Shown piece by piece: positions 36,259 through 46,531 of a stretch of 64,000 nucleotides of DNA. Under the pieces are notes generated by a model. That model made no database searches, had not been told where the DNA came from, and worked only from the letters and a program-made list of their open reading frames with translations. The stretch is from Pseudomonas sp. 30_B (GTDB lineage Bacteria > Pseudomonadota > Gammaproteobacteria > Pseudomonadales > Pseudomonadaceae): the NCBI RefSeq assembly GCF_017491605.1, contig NZ_JAFGYY010000024.1, positions 19,666-83,665 of the forward strand. Direction: 5' to 3'. The stretch's first letter is position 1, and every line of letters begins with the position of its first letter. A program made the translations under genes and the position numbers.

Positions 36259-38121
36259 TTAGATCCACAGCTTCTTGAAGTCGCGGCCGCCGAAGATCAG
36301 GTTGACCATCGCGCGGGTGACCAGGATGGCCGTGAACATCGAGGTAATAATGCCGAGGGACATGGTCACGGCGAAGCCCTTCACCGGGCCGGTGCCCATG
36401 GCGTAGAGGATGCCGCCGACCAGCAGCGAGGTCAGGTTGGCGTCGAGGATCGCGGTGAAGGCGCGGTTGAAGCCTTCATGGATCGCACGCTGCACGGACA
36501 TGCCCGCCGCCAGCTCCTCGCGTATCCGCGAGAAGATCAGCACGTTGGCGTCCACCGCCATACCCATGGTCAGTACGATACCCGCGATGCCCGGCAGGGT
36601 CAGGGTCGCACCGAGGATCGACATCAGCGCCACCAGCATGACCATGTTGAAGGCCAGGGCGACGGTGGCGATCACGCCGAAGAAGCGGTAGATGACGATG
36701 ATGAACAGGGAGACGAAGACCATGCCCCACAGGGACGCGTCGATACCCTTGGCGATGTTGTCCGCACCCAGGCTCGGGCCAATGGTGCGCTCTTCGGCGA
36801 AGTACATCGGTGCTGCAAGGCCACCGGCGCGCAGCAGCAGGGCCAGTTCCGAGGACTCGCCCGGAGCATCCAGGCCGGTGATGCGGAACTGGTTGCCCAG
36901 CGGCGACTGGATGGTCGCCAGGCTGATGATCTTCTTCTCTTCCTTGAACGCCGGGACAGCGACGTCCTGCTCGACGCCGTCGACCACCTGCTTGGTATAG
37001 CGGGTGATCGGCTTCTGCTCGATGAACACCACCGCCATGCTGCGGCCGACGTTATTGCGGGTTGCGCGGTTCATCAGCTCGCCGCCGTGGCCATCCAGAC
37101 GGATGTTCACCTGCGGGCGGCCGTTTTCGTCGAAGCTGGCGCTGGCGTCGGTGACCTGGTCACCGGTGATGATCACGCCACGCTCCAGGGTCGCCGGCGG
37201 ACGGCGGGGCTCACGGAACTCGAAGGTCTCGGTGGCGGATTTGATCGCATCCGGCTCGGCGGCCAGACGGAACTCCAGGTTCGCGGTCTTGCCGAGGATA
37301 CGCTTGGCTTCGGCAGTATCCTGCACGCCCGGCAGCTCGACCACGATGCGGTTGGCGCCCTGGCGCTGCACCAGCGGTTCGGAGACGCCCAGCTCGTTCA
37401 CGCGGTTGCGGACGGTGGTGAGGTTCTGCTTGATCGAGTACTCACGGATTTCCGCCAGCTTGGCCGGGGTCATGCCCAGGCGCAGCACCTGCATGCCGGT
37501 GCGCTCGCTCTGGGTGACTTCGAAATCGCGGTAGTCCTTGGCGATGATGGACTTGGCCTTGTCCAGGTCGGCTTCTTCGGTGAAGCCCAGCTGGATGCCG
37601 CCATCCTGCGCCGGCAGGCTGCGGTAGCGCACGCGCTCCTTGCGCAGGGCGCTCTTGATCTCGCTTTCGTAGACCTTCATGCGGGCATCGACGGCCTTGT
37701 CCATGTCCACTTCCAGCAGGAAGTGCACACCACCGGACAGGTCGAGACCCAGCTTCATCGGGTGGGCGGCGATCGAGCGCAGCCAGTTCGGCGTGGTCTG
37801 CGCCAGGTTCAGAGCCACCACGTAGTCGTCACCCAGCGCGCGGCGGACGATGTCCTTGGCCGGCAGTTGATCTTCCTGCTTGACCAGGCGGATCAGGCCG
37901 CTGTTCTTGCCGAGGGAGCCCGCCTTGACGGCGATGCCCGCGTCGGTCAGCGCCTTGCTGGCCTTGTCCAGATCGGCCTGCGACACCTGCAGCGCGGTGC
38001 TCGCGCCGCTGATCTGCACGGCCGGGTCATCCGGGTAGAGGTTGGGTGCGGAATAGATGAAACCGACGGCCAGGACCGCCAGGATCAGCAGATACTTCCA
38101 CAGGGGATACTTGTTGAGCAT
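36259..38121 (-). CDS. secD: Protein translocase subunit SecD
   Basis: A 620-residue RND-family translocase subunit with an N-terminal helix, the GLDLSGGVHF motif, a large periplasmic P1 domain and a C-terminal helix bundle (AVDANVLIFSRIREE). It matches the family's usual length. Confidence 0.97.
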   Translation of the reverse strand: MLNKYPLWKYLLILAVLAVGFIYSAPNLYPDDPAVQISGASTALQVSQADLDKASKALTDAGIAVKAGSLGKNSGLIRLVKQEDQLPAKDIVRRALGDDYVVALNLAQTTPNWLRSIAAHPMKLGLDLSGGVHFLLEVDMDKAVDARMKVYESEIKSALRKERVRYRSLPAQDGGIQLGFTEEADLDKAKSIIAKDYRDFEVTQSERTGMQVLRLGMTPAKLAEIREYSIKQNLTTVRNRVNELGVSEPLVQRQGANRIVVELPGVQDTAEAKRILGKTANLEFRLAAEPDAIKSATETFEFREPRRPPATLERGVIITGDQVTDASASFDENGRPQVNIRLDGHGGELMNRATRNNVGRSMAVVFIEQKPITRYTKQVVDGVEQDVAVPAFKEEKKIISLATIQSPLGNQFRITGLDAPGESSELALLLRAGGLAAPMYFAEERTIGPSLGADNIAKGIDASLWGMVFVSLFIIVIYRFFGVIATVALAFNMVMLVALMSILGATLTLPGIAGIVLTMGMAVDANVLIFSRIREELAAGMSVQRAIHEGFNRAFTAILDANLTSLLVGGILYAMGTGPVKGFAVTMSLGIITSMFTAILVTRAMVNLIFGGRDFKKLWI

Positions 38122-38139
38122 GACACCGCCCGTTATGAC

Positions 38140-38161
38140 GCGGGGCGCATCATGCGCCCCG
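38140..38161 (-). repeat. Hairpin between yajC and secD
   Basis: CGGGGCGCA / TGCGCCCCG stem, loop TCA, in the 64-bp gap between yajC and secD. It has no T-tract, so transcript stabilisation or fine tuning is more likely than full termination. Confidence 0.55.
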
Positions 38162-38185
38162 TCGATTGGGTTTCTGTTGGTTGGC

Positions 38186-38527
38186 TCAGATGGCCTTCAG
38201 CGTGCCTTTCGGCAGGGTCGCGGCAATCGCGCCCTTCTGGAACTTCAGCTCGACGCTGTCGGAGACTTCGACCACGACGAAATCGTCAGCGACCTTGGTC
38301 ACCTTGCCGGCGATGCCAGCGGAAGTGACGACTTCGTCGCCCTTCTGCAGGCCGGCGATCAGGTTCTTGTGCTCCTTGGAACGCTTGGCCTGGGGACGCC
38401 AGATCATCAGGTAGAAGATGACCAGGAAACCGACCAGGAACACCCACTCGAAGCCGGTGCCAGCCGGGCCGGCAGCAGCGGCGGGGGCTGCAGCGTCAGC
38501 GAAGGCAGCGGGAATTAGAAAGCTCAT
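38186..38527 (-). CDS. yajC: Preprotein translocase accessory subunit YajC
   Basis: A 113-residue single-span protein (helix about residues 28-46, FLVGFLVIFYLMIWRPQ) with a cytoplasmic domain of the GDEVVTSAGIAGKV type. It is associated with SecDF and AcrB. It is the first of the three sec genes and follows tgt. Confidence 0.96.
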   Translation of the reverse strand: MSFLIPAAFADAAAPAAAAGPAGTGFEWVFLVGFLVIFYLMIWRPQAKRSKEHKNLIAGLQKGDEVVTSAGIAGKVTKVADDFVVVEVSDSVELKFQKGAIAATLPKGTLKAI

Positions 38528-38563
38528 TGGAAACTCCTGTCACAAAGCTTTTTCGATGAAAGG

Positions 38564-39691
<1,128 letters not shown>

Positions 39692-39694
39692 GGA

Positions 39695-40738
39695 TCAGTC
39701 CTCGGGGCCGCGCGGTGCCGGATTGCGGGTGATGAACATCGCGTCGCCGTAGCTGAAGAAGCGATAGCCCTGCTCCACCGCCGCCGCGTAGGCTGCCATG
39801 GTCTCCGGGTAGCCGGCGAAGGCCGAAACCAGCATCAGCAGCGTGGATTCGGGCAGGTGGAAATTGGTGACCAGGGCGTCGACCACATGGAAGGGCCGGC
39901 CCGGGAAGATGAAGATGTCGGTGTCGCCGCTGAAAGGCTTGAGCACGCCATCGCGGGCGGCGCTCTCCAGCGAACGCACGCTGGTGGTGCCCACGGCAAC
40001 CACCCGACCGCCGCGCGCCTTGCAGGCAGCGACGGCATCGACCACATCCTGGCTGACTTCCAGCCATTCGTGGTGCATGTGATGGTCTTCGATACGCTCT
40101 ACCCGCACCGGCTGGAAGGTGCCAGCGCCCACGTGCAGGGTGACGAAGGCGGTCTCCACGCCCTTGGCGCGGATCGACTCCAGCAGCGCCTCGTCGAAGT
40201 GCAGGCCGGCCGTAGGCGCAGCCACGGCACCGGCGCGCTCGGCGTAGACGGTCTGGTAGCGCTCGCGATCCGAGTCTTCGTCCGGGCGATCGATATAGGG
40301 CGGCAGCGGCATGTGGCCGACGCGCTCCAGCAGCGGCAGCACCTCGTCGCTGAAGCCCAGTTCGAACAGCGCATCATGGCGCTGCAGCATCTCGGCCTCG
40401 CCACCACCGTCGATGATAATCTTCGAGCCCGGCTTGGGCGATTTGCTGGAACGCACATGGGCCAGCACACGATGGCTGTCCAGCACGCGCTCCACGAGGA
40501 TTTCCAGTTTGCCGCCGGAGGCCTTCTGGCCAAACAGGCGGGCAGGAATCACCCGGGTGTTGTTGAACACCATCAGGTCACCCGGCCGGAGGAAGCCGAG
40601 GATGTCGGCAAATTGCCGATGGCTGAGTTCGCCGCTCGGGCCATCCAGCACCAGCAAACGGCTGGCACGGCGCTCGGCGAGCGGATGGCGGGCAATCAGC
40701 GACTCGGGCAGATCGAAATGAAAGTCAGCGACACGCAT
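39695..40738 (-). CDS. queA: S-adenosylmethionine:tRNA ribosyltransferase-isomerase
   Basis: A 347-residue enzyme that builds epoxyqueuosine on tRNA (FHFDLPESLIARHP start, YFFSYGDAMFI near the end). It is the first gene of the queA-tgt-yajC-secD-secF run, divergent from tRNA-Leu. Confidence 0.97.
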   Translation of the reverse strand: MRVADFHFDLPESLIARHPLAERRASRLLVLDGPSGELSHRQFADILGFLRPGDLMVFNNTRVIPARLFGQKASGGKLEILVERVLDSHRVLAHVRSSKSPKPGSKIIIDGGGEAEMLQRHDALFELGFSDEVLPLLERVGHMPLPPYIDRPDEDSDRERYQTVYAERAGAVAAPTAGLHFDEALLESIRAKGVETAFVTLHVGAGTFQPVRVERIEDHHMHHEWLEVSQDVVDAVAACKARGGRVVAVGTTSVRSLESAARDGVLKPFSGDTDIFIFPGRPFHVVDALVTNFHLPESTLLMLVSAFAGYPETMAAYAAAVEQGYRFFSYGDAMFITRNPAPRGPED

Positions 40739-40804
40739 GGGAGGAGCTATCTCGAAGGGCCGGATATATTACTGGAATTGCCAAATTCTGACCAATCGAG
40801 CGGA

Positions 40805-40833
40805 TTGACCGATGCAGAGCGCCTCCCTATACT
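40805..40833 (+). promoter_or_regulatory. Sigma-70 promoter of tRNA-Leu
   Basis: TTGACC, a 17-bp spacer and TATACT, ending 11 bp before the tRNA 5' end. Confidence 0.85.
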
Positions 40834-40844
40834 CCGCGGCCATT

Positions 40845-40931
40845 GCCTCGGTGGCGGAATCGGTAGACGCGGCGGATTCAAAATCCGTTTCTGGCGACAG
40901 AGTGAGAGTTCGAGTCTCTCCCGGGGCACCA
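40845..40931 (+). tRNA. tRNA-Leu (CAA)
   Basis: An 87-nt class II tRNA. The acceptor stem GCCTCGG pairs with CCGGGGC (one G-U pair). The anticodon stem GCGGA/TCCGT encloses the loop TTCAAAA, with anticodon CAA at 40879-40881. There is a long variable arm, a T arm GAGAG-TTCGAGT-CTCTC and an encoded CCA end. It lies at the left edge of the accessory pilin segment. Confidence 0.97.
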
Positions 40932-40968
40932 CACGATATTCTCGGGACTTCCCCAAAAGCCCCCCAAG

Positions 40969-40993
40969 AAACCGGCCTTTGTGCCGGTTTTTT
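40969..40993 (+). terminator. Terminator after tRNA-Leu
   Basis: AAACCGGC / GCCGGTTT stem, loop CTTTGT, followed by a T run. Confidence 0.9.
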
Positions 40994-41636
40994 GTTGTCT
41001 GCAAACTCCCCTTGCCTTTGTAAACTCAAGTTTTTTGCACCTGCACCTCGCACCATAGCGACTATGTGGGACATCGCTGAGTACACCGGCCCCCAAATCC
41101 CAACCGGCTAGCTCGCGCGCAGCTACACCCCCAACTCGCTTGCCCGCAAACACTGGCAACTCCCTCCTCAACTTGGAAGACACCCCAAGAATATCCGCTC
41201 CCCCTCATCGAATCATGGCCCTTTCGGCTTTTCGCGGGACGTCCAGCCTTGCCGCTCGCCTCACGCAATACAACGCCCACGAGCGGCGCATCCGCGCCCT
41301 CGAAACTGGGAATGTTGGAGGTGCGAAATGAAAACGAATCCCACGCGAGGAACACGAGGACCTGATCGGTGCTCACCAAGCACTGAACGGAGCCGAGAGC
41401 GCGCCAGACCACACATCACGCAATTACATCCCCCCAGCCCCCCGAAAGCGCGCAAAAGAACGGCGCATTCCACGCCGGAAGCCTGGCGACCTTCGGAAAG
41501 AGCACAATCGGTTACAAGATCATCATTAGATCGTGCAGCCCAAATCGGAAGCGAACGCATCCCGAACGGCACATTATGTCCGCCCTGACCACATGCGAAG
41601 GAGATGAAGCAGTTCTACTGGAAATATGAACGAGAA
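40994..41636. other. Gene-poor DNA between tRNA-Leu and the pilY1 terminator
   Basis: About 640 bp with visibly lower GC and no convincing gene. A plus-strand ORF at 41140-41331 ends in a plausible coding tail (LTQYNAHERRIRALE). Just after it, in another frame, comes a protein-like stretch (REEHEDLIGAHQALNGAES) without a start. These look like decayed small genes. Confidence 0.5.
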
Positions 41637-41664
41637 AGGGCGGCCCGCGAAGCGGGACCGCCCT
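41637..41664 (-). terminator. Candidate terminator of the pilin operon
   Basis: AGGGCGG-CCCGC, loop GAA, GCGGGACCGCCCT stem with one bulge. On the minus strand it is followed by TTTCTCG. It lies 13 bp past the pilY1 stop. Confidence 0.65.
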
Positions 41665-41676
41665 GTGGGAAACGCA

Positions 41677-44600
41677 TCAACGATCCACGTCGGTATTCCA
41701 GTACACCCGCTTGCGGGTTTCATCCGTTGTAGGCTTGATCTTGTTCGGATTCAGGCCCTGGCAGCCGATGCAGATGGTGATCACCTTGTCATCGGGATCC
41801 TTCACGACGATTGTGCTCAGGGTTGGGGCAATTGGCATGCCACCACCCGTGATCACTACTGAGCGATCCCGCTCACAGGACGAGCCATTGAACAGGCTCA
41901 TCTGATAGCCCGTGGAGACACCGGGACGCGTGCACATCCCCACCTTCGCGCCGCCAGGCTGGAAGCTATTGAACAGCACGTCGCCACCGCCGATAACCGC
42001 CGGGTTCACGATCTGCTCTCCGCGCCCCGCCAGACTCATGTACCACCCGCGCTTGTCGCCCACCCCCGGGAGGACTCCCGGGGCAGTGCAGGCCGGCGCC
42101 GGGGTGGCATCGTTCATCAGACTGCCATCGAGGTTGACGGCCTGCGAGCTATCGTTCGCACTAGGGCTGCTGGGAGTGTCGAGGAACACATAGAAGCGAT
42201 CATCCACGTCCTGCACATAGGGATAGTTGGTGATCAACGGGCGCTCGCGGTTACCTGATCCCAGGGCGACATAGACGCTGTTCTTGTAGGCTGCCACGGC
42301 CGGCGCATTGAGGAATCGCCGCCCGGCATTGTGGGTAAAGGCAATTTTCGGCATTGTCCAGGCAGCCTTGGCCAGGGGCGCCAGGGTGCTCGGGTCTACG
42401 AAGTTGAGCCGATACAGGTTGCCCGCGGCATCCGCGATATAGGCAAAGTCCGCATTGCCATCGAAATTGAGGTCAACGAGGCTGACGTCTGCAGCCACTG
42501 GGGCGTCGGTAGCGAAAAAGCCCAGTTTGTCGCCGGTAACGGCATCGAGCACATAAACGCCCTTGCCCTTTCCCGACGAGCAGTCAAAGGAAATCTGGTC
42601 AGGATCAAGGCAATTGTCATAACCCGCACCGAAGATCACGACCGAATTGCTCGGATTGGTCGTACCGCCCGCGTACCCGCTCAGCCTTGCCCCACGTGGT
42701 GTCGACCAGGTCTGGCCCATGTCGTCAAAACCAGTATCGCACCCTGCATCCGTGCATCCATGTCGCCACAGTAATGCCGGGGAGTCCGGGTTGGTCACGT
42801 TGAACGCATAGACCATGCGCCCTCCGCGCCTCATCGTCGGGTAGATATAGGCCAGATCGACCTGGTTGTTGCTGTTGTAATGGACAATCTGCCCCGCCGA
42901 GCCGTCAAAGAAATAGTCCTTCGGCGCCACCGGTGTGGTGCCGGTAGGCTGGTTCGGGAAGCTCACCAGCGGACTGTTGGCGTACAGGCGCTTGATCCTG
43001 CCGTAATGTTCGGGAGCGAGGAAAGTCCATTTCTCCGCGCCGTTCTCTGCACCCACCGCGCGGAACAGACCATCATTGCCGCCGTAATAGAGCACCGTAC
43101 CGGTGGTGCCACCGTAGTTGATCGGCAGAGGTCGCGAGTGGATGACATCGCCGTGAATGCTGGGGCGGCTGATGGGGTTGGGAGCAGCGGGCAGGGTCTC
43201 CCCAACGCCGGCAATGCTCCCTTTCAGGTAGCCAAAGAGGGTGTCCTTGGTAACTGTGCTGTCCACATCGCTGGGGCCGAACATGCTTGATGTCATGGCA
43301 GTAAGAGCACCACTCGAAAGCGTCAATATGCTCCGATTGGCAATGGTACTTTTACGCGCAACCTGGGCCGCCCCGCCCTTCTCCACGAAATCACCATCGG
43401 GAATATCCGACCAGACGTTATAGGAGCTGAAGGCGCTATCCGTGCACTTGCTTCTGGGCGGCGGAGTAACGCCCAGGCCATTCCAGTAGCCTTGGGAGTC
43501 CGTACTCCAGTAACTTTGCGTACAGTCCTCGACAAAGCCCGTCGCCGTAGATACAGCCTTCCGGCCAACCGAATCGGCCAGATCGGGGACCCCGTTGAAC
43601 AGGGCAATCTGATAACGCTTGAGATTGCCAAACCAGCGCGGCTTGGTTTGTTGATCAGGGCGGAACATACCGATGAAGACCTGGTTATCCTGCTGAGCGC
43701 GGTTGGTTGCGCTCAGCGGCAGGCTCACCGCAGCGAAGGTGGAACTGACCGACAGGATATCGGACAGCGCCGAGTTGAGTGAGCTGATCAGCTCCGCCTC
43801 ACTGCGCGCGGCAAAGTAGTTGCCGCCACCTACGCCCTTGGAAGCACTCAGCATTAGCCCGGTATTGTCAGCGTTCTGCTGCGCATTGAAAACATCGATG
43901 GCATAGGTGATGACGGGCACCCGCTGAGTCACCAGGTCGCCGCTTTCATTCGGTGCCGTTACCGGCACACCGTAATTGAAGAGGAACTTGGTCCAGTCAT
44001 CGAGGTTCCATGCAGCGCCGGAGGTGGAGTTTACGGTACCAGTGGGCGTGACGGTGGTACTGCCCGCCCGCTGCACGTCCAGATGGTATTTCTTGTTTGC
44101 GCAACTGTTGTCCTTCTTACCGGAGGGTGCAATACATGAACAGTTTTCCTGGCCGACACATAGCCCGGTACCGGTAGATTCAGCGGTCGTACACGCTGCT
44201 ACCTCGGTATCGGCATAGCACTGCGCCGACTTGCCCAGTGTCTCCGGCGCGCCGGTCACCGTGGTAAACAGGGGAATGGGCAGCGCGGTCCCGGAGCCAT
44301 CACCAGCCAGTTTGGCCGGGGTCGTATTCACCGCTTGGTAGAGCGCCCTCAGGGCAGCGCTGTTGGTGGCATTATCGGACGCGGGGCCGCTACTGTTGGG
44401 GTTGCTGATGAAAATAAGGAATGTCTTCGCGCACACGCTGTCGGCTGCCAGCGGCGAGCGGAATGTCGAGTAGGCCGAGGTATAACCGTTTGCGTCCGCC
44501 TTGGAGGCAACTGTACCTTGGCCGGCGAAGCTCTGCTGGAAGCCGCCCAGGTAGTTGTAGAGGTCGTAGATCAAGTTGCCGTATGAGGTATTCGAGTTGC

Positions 44601-45018
44601 GCTTCTCGTCCGTAGAGTTGATACCGTTATAGATTTCGTCCAGCTTGGTATTCAATGTGGCCTGGCTGGACGTGGTCAGCTTCTGTAGTGCAAAACGAAC
44701 GAAAGCACCGTCCTGATTGGCGTTTCCGCCGGTCGTGAACTCCAGCAAGCCAACGTTCAGCTTGTCGGTCTGCCCGGCCAGAGCACTGCGAATCGCCCGG
44801 ACCTCGGACTGCCCCTGCTGCTGGCCACCAGGCCACTTCTGGCTCTGCCGGGCCCAGTTGGAGGTGTTGTCGAGAACGAAGATGACATTGGGCAGGCTGG
44901 AGTCGGTGGTACCTCCCCTGACGAAGATGTCGATGTCCTCGGCCTTCGCCCCCACGAACGGAAAAGCCAGGGCGAGGATATAAACCGTCACACGAAGCGT
45001 CTTCAGCCAGGTATTCAT
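41677..45018 (-). CDS. pilY1: PilY1/PilC family type IV pilus tip-associated protein
   Basis: A 1113-residue secreted protein with a signal peptide ending at AKA (residue 26). The N-terminal vWA-like domain has a degenerate MIDAS (D50-N-T-S-N instead of DxSxS). A cysteine-rich segment lies at about residues 267-310. The C-terminal half is a seven-bladed PilY1 beta-propeller (YYGGNDGLFRAVG, MVYAFNVTNP). The Ca-binding loop D849-L-N-F-D-G-N-A-D857 matches the DxDxNxxxD-type site known to control pilus retraction in P. aeruginosa PilY1. PilY1 sits at pilus tips and works in adhesion, twitching and surface sensing. It is the last gene of the operon, and no pilY2 follows. Confidence 0.93.
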   Translation of the reverse strand: MNTWLKTLRVTVYILALAFPFVGAKAEDIDIFVRGGTTDSSLPNVIFVLDNTSNWARQSQKWPGGQQQGQSEVRAIRSALAGQTDKLNVGLLEFTTGGNANQDGAFVRFALQKLTTSSQATLNTKLDEIYNGINSTDEKRNSNTSYGNLIYDLYNYLGGFQQSFAGQGTVASKADANGYTSAYSTFRSPLAADSVCAKTFLIFISNPNSSGPASDNATNSAALRALYQAVNTTPAKLAGDGSGTALPIPLFTTVTGAPETLGKSAQCYADTEVAACTTAESTGTGLCVGQENCSCIAPSGKKDNSCANKKYHLDVQRAGSTTVTPTGTVNSTSGAAWNLDDWTKFLFNYGVPVTAPNESGDLVTQRVPVITYAIDVFNAQQNADNTGLMLSASKGVGGGNYFAARSEAELISSLNSALSDILSVSSTFAAVSLPLSATNRAQQDNQVFIGMFRPDQQTKPRWFGNLKRYQIALFNGVPDLADSVGRKAVSTATGFVEDCTQSYWSTDSQGYWNGLGVTPPPRSKCTDSAFSSYNVWSDIPDGDFVEKGGAAQVARKSTIANRSILTLSSGALTAMTSSMFGPSDVDSTVTKDTLFGYLKGSIAGVGETLPAAPNPISRPSIHGDVIHSRPLPINYGGTTGTVLYYGGNDGLFRAVGAENGAEKWTFLAPEHYGRIKRLYANSPLVSFPNQPTGTTPVAPKDYFFDGSAGQIVHYNSNNQVDLAYIYPTMRRGGRMVYAFNVTNPDSPALLWRHGCTDAGCDTGFDDMGQTWSTPRGARLSGYAGGTTNPSNSVVIFGAGYDNCLDPDQISFDCSSGKGKGVYVLDAVTGDKLGFFATDAPVAADVSLVDLNFDGNADFAYIADAAGNLYRLNFVDPSTLAPLAKAAWTMPKIAFTHNAGRRFLNAPAVAAYKNSVYVALGSGNRERPLITNYPYVQDVDDRFYVFLDTPSSPSANDSSQAVNLDGSLMNDATPAPACTAPGVLPGVGDKRGWYMSLAGRGEQIVNPAVIGGGDVLFNSFQPGGAKVGMCTRPGVSTGYQMSLFNGSSCERDRSVVITGGGMPIAPTLSTIVVKDPDDKVITICIGCQGLNPNKIKPTTDETRKRVYWNTDVDR

Positions 45019-45032
45019 GTAATTTTCCTCAA

Positions 45033-45578
45033 CTATTTCGGGCAGGCCGTTTCGGCATCGTCGCTGCTCGCGCGAATGGCCACGCCTTGCCGAGTGACCG
45101 TTACTGCTGACGTCAGGTTGTCCGTGGCGGTTGCACGAAGCTCCCAGACGGAGTTGACGCAGAGGGAGTCTTCCCGGTCCTGAATGAAACATCCCGCATC
45201 GGCGGGCTTGGACACGTCCAGTTCGGAGTTCTTGATTGGCAGCACGATCACACAGGACGGACGATCCACGACCACGGTGATGTCATTGACGCCGTCACCA
45301 TTGACGTCATAGCACTTGGTATTCGCGTTGACGCATGAGTTGGCGAAGATGTTGCCCGGATTCTTGGTGAACAGGCTGGTGCTGATGGCCTCTTCCAGTG
45401 TCGCACTGGCCGCATTCTCGGCCAGCTCCCGGCTCTCCAGGTTCTGTACGACCTTCAGGTTGGTCTGGGCAAGGTTGAAGCCCGCAACCGCCAACAGCGT
45501 AACCAGCAGCAGCATGATCAACGCCACCGCCAGCACGGCGCCCCGTTGCCGGTGTACGCCCCGATTGAAGCGGCTCAT
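45033..45578 (-). CDS. pilX: Minor pilin PilX with a calcium-loop motif
   Basis: A 181-residue prepilin-like protein. Leader residues 1-13 end QRG. The hydrophobic helix (14-36) lacks Glu5, as is usual for PilX. A globular domain follows with cysteines at 82, 89 and in the C-terminal half. Residues 91-99 read DVNGDGVND, a full DxNxDGxxD calcium loop like the one in the pilY1 product. PilX helps prime pilus assembly and present PilY1. Start and pilW stop overlap as ATGA, and pilY1 begins 15 bp later. Confidence 0.88.
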   Translation of the reverse strand: MSRFNRGVHRQRGAVLAVALIMLLLVTLLAVAGFNLAQTNLKVVQNLESRELAENAASATLEEAISTSLFTKNPGNIFANSCVNANTKCYDVNGDGVNDITVVVDRPSCVIVLPIKNSELDVSKPADAGCFIQDREDSLCVNSVWELRATATDNLTSAVTVTRQGVAIRASSDDAETACPK

Positions 45579-46528
45579 GGCGCCTGCCTCCGTCCCGAAA
45601 CATTGTTCAAGTACACGGTGGTGGAGTAGACCTCCCGCTTGTAGCCCGTAGCCCCCGTCGGCACGCTGTAACTGCTTCCACCCAGTTGGTAGGTTCGCCC
45701 ATCGACATATCCGGGAGTCTTCTCCAGGTTTCGCGCCACCAGCCAGATGCGGATAGCCACCACATCGGGCCACTGGGTGGCTGTCGGAGTCGCCGTGAAT
45801 AGATCGACAGCGCCATCTCGCGCCACGGGAGCCGTATCCAGGCCATACTCGAAATGCAACTGCTCGATACCTTCAACCAGTTGAGTCGCGCCAGAGTAGA
45901 CGCCGTTTTCCAACTCAACCCGACTCAGCACATCCGCCCCCGAGATGAAATACACCCGGCTGAGCAATCGGTAGATGGGAGCCGCAGTGGTGCAGTCGCG
46001 TTTCTTGGCGGTCAGATCAGCGGCCACGGTTTTCACCAGCGGTACACCTGGGGTCTTCGTTGCGCACGCCGATACCTGCAGATGGAAATAATCTGCCACA
46101 AAGGCATCACACCCGCTGCTGCCCGTTGCGCAAGTGCTTGCGCGGCGAATCGCCAGGTAGTCACTAGCGGACTTTGCTGTCGAGATGCAGGATGGCGCCG
46201 AGCCTGAAACCGAACCGCCTTGCACGGGTACGCCAAGGGCGTCACTGACTTCGGCCGCACTCAGAGGACAAAGAGGCGGCAATGTAGCCGGCACGTTCTG
46301 GGTCCCGGCCTCTCCCCAAAATCCTGCGTTACTGATCTCATCGCTCAGCAGCGTCAGCGCATAACGGCCGTTCTCAACCTGACGGCCACTCTTTTCCATT
46401 TCGCTGCGAGTTCGGCTGTTGTTGGTGAAGATGACGGTGACGGCCAACAGGATCACCAGGCCCAGCGCCATGGCGATCATGACCTCGATCATCGAAAAGC
46501 CACGCTGCCCAGTGTTCGTGACAGGCAT
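45575..46528 (-). CDS. pilW: Minor pilin PilW
   Basis: A 317-residue prepilin with a short leader and cleavage site at G10-F11 (QRG/FSMIEVMIAMALG), Glu5 of the mature protein and a large C-terminal domain of the PilW family (NAGFWGE; ELENGVYSGATQLVEGIEQLHFEYG). It belongs to the tip-initiation complex with PilV, PilX and PilY1. It starts 3 bp from the pilV stop. Confidence 0.92.
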   Translation of the reverse strand: MPVTNTGQRGFSMIEVMIAMALGLVILLAVTVIFTNNSRTRSEMEKSGRQVENGRYALTLLSDEISNAGFWGEAGTQNVPATLPPLCPLSAAEVSDALGVPVQGGSVSGSAPSCISTAKSASDYLAIRRASTCATGSSGCDAFVADYFHLQVSACATKTPGVPLVKTVAADLTAKKRDCTTAAPIYRLLSRVYFISGADVLSRVELENGVYSGATQLVEGIEQLHFEYGLDTAPVARDGAVDLFTATPTATQWPDVVAIRIWLVARNLEKTPGYVDGRTYQLGGSSYSVPTGATGYKREVYSTTVYLNNVSGRRQAP

Positions 46529-46531
46529 AGA

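Noticed and set aside
41579..41632. 17-codon ORF (MSALTTCEG...) near the pilY1 terminator
   Set aside because: It is too short, has no context and overlaps the region just before the terminator hairpin.
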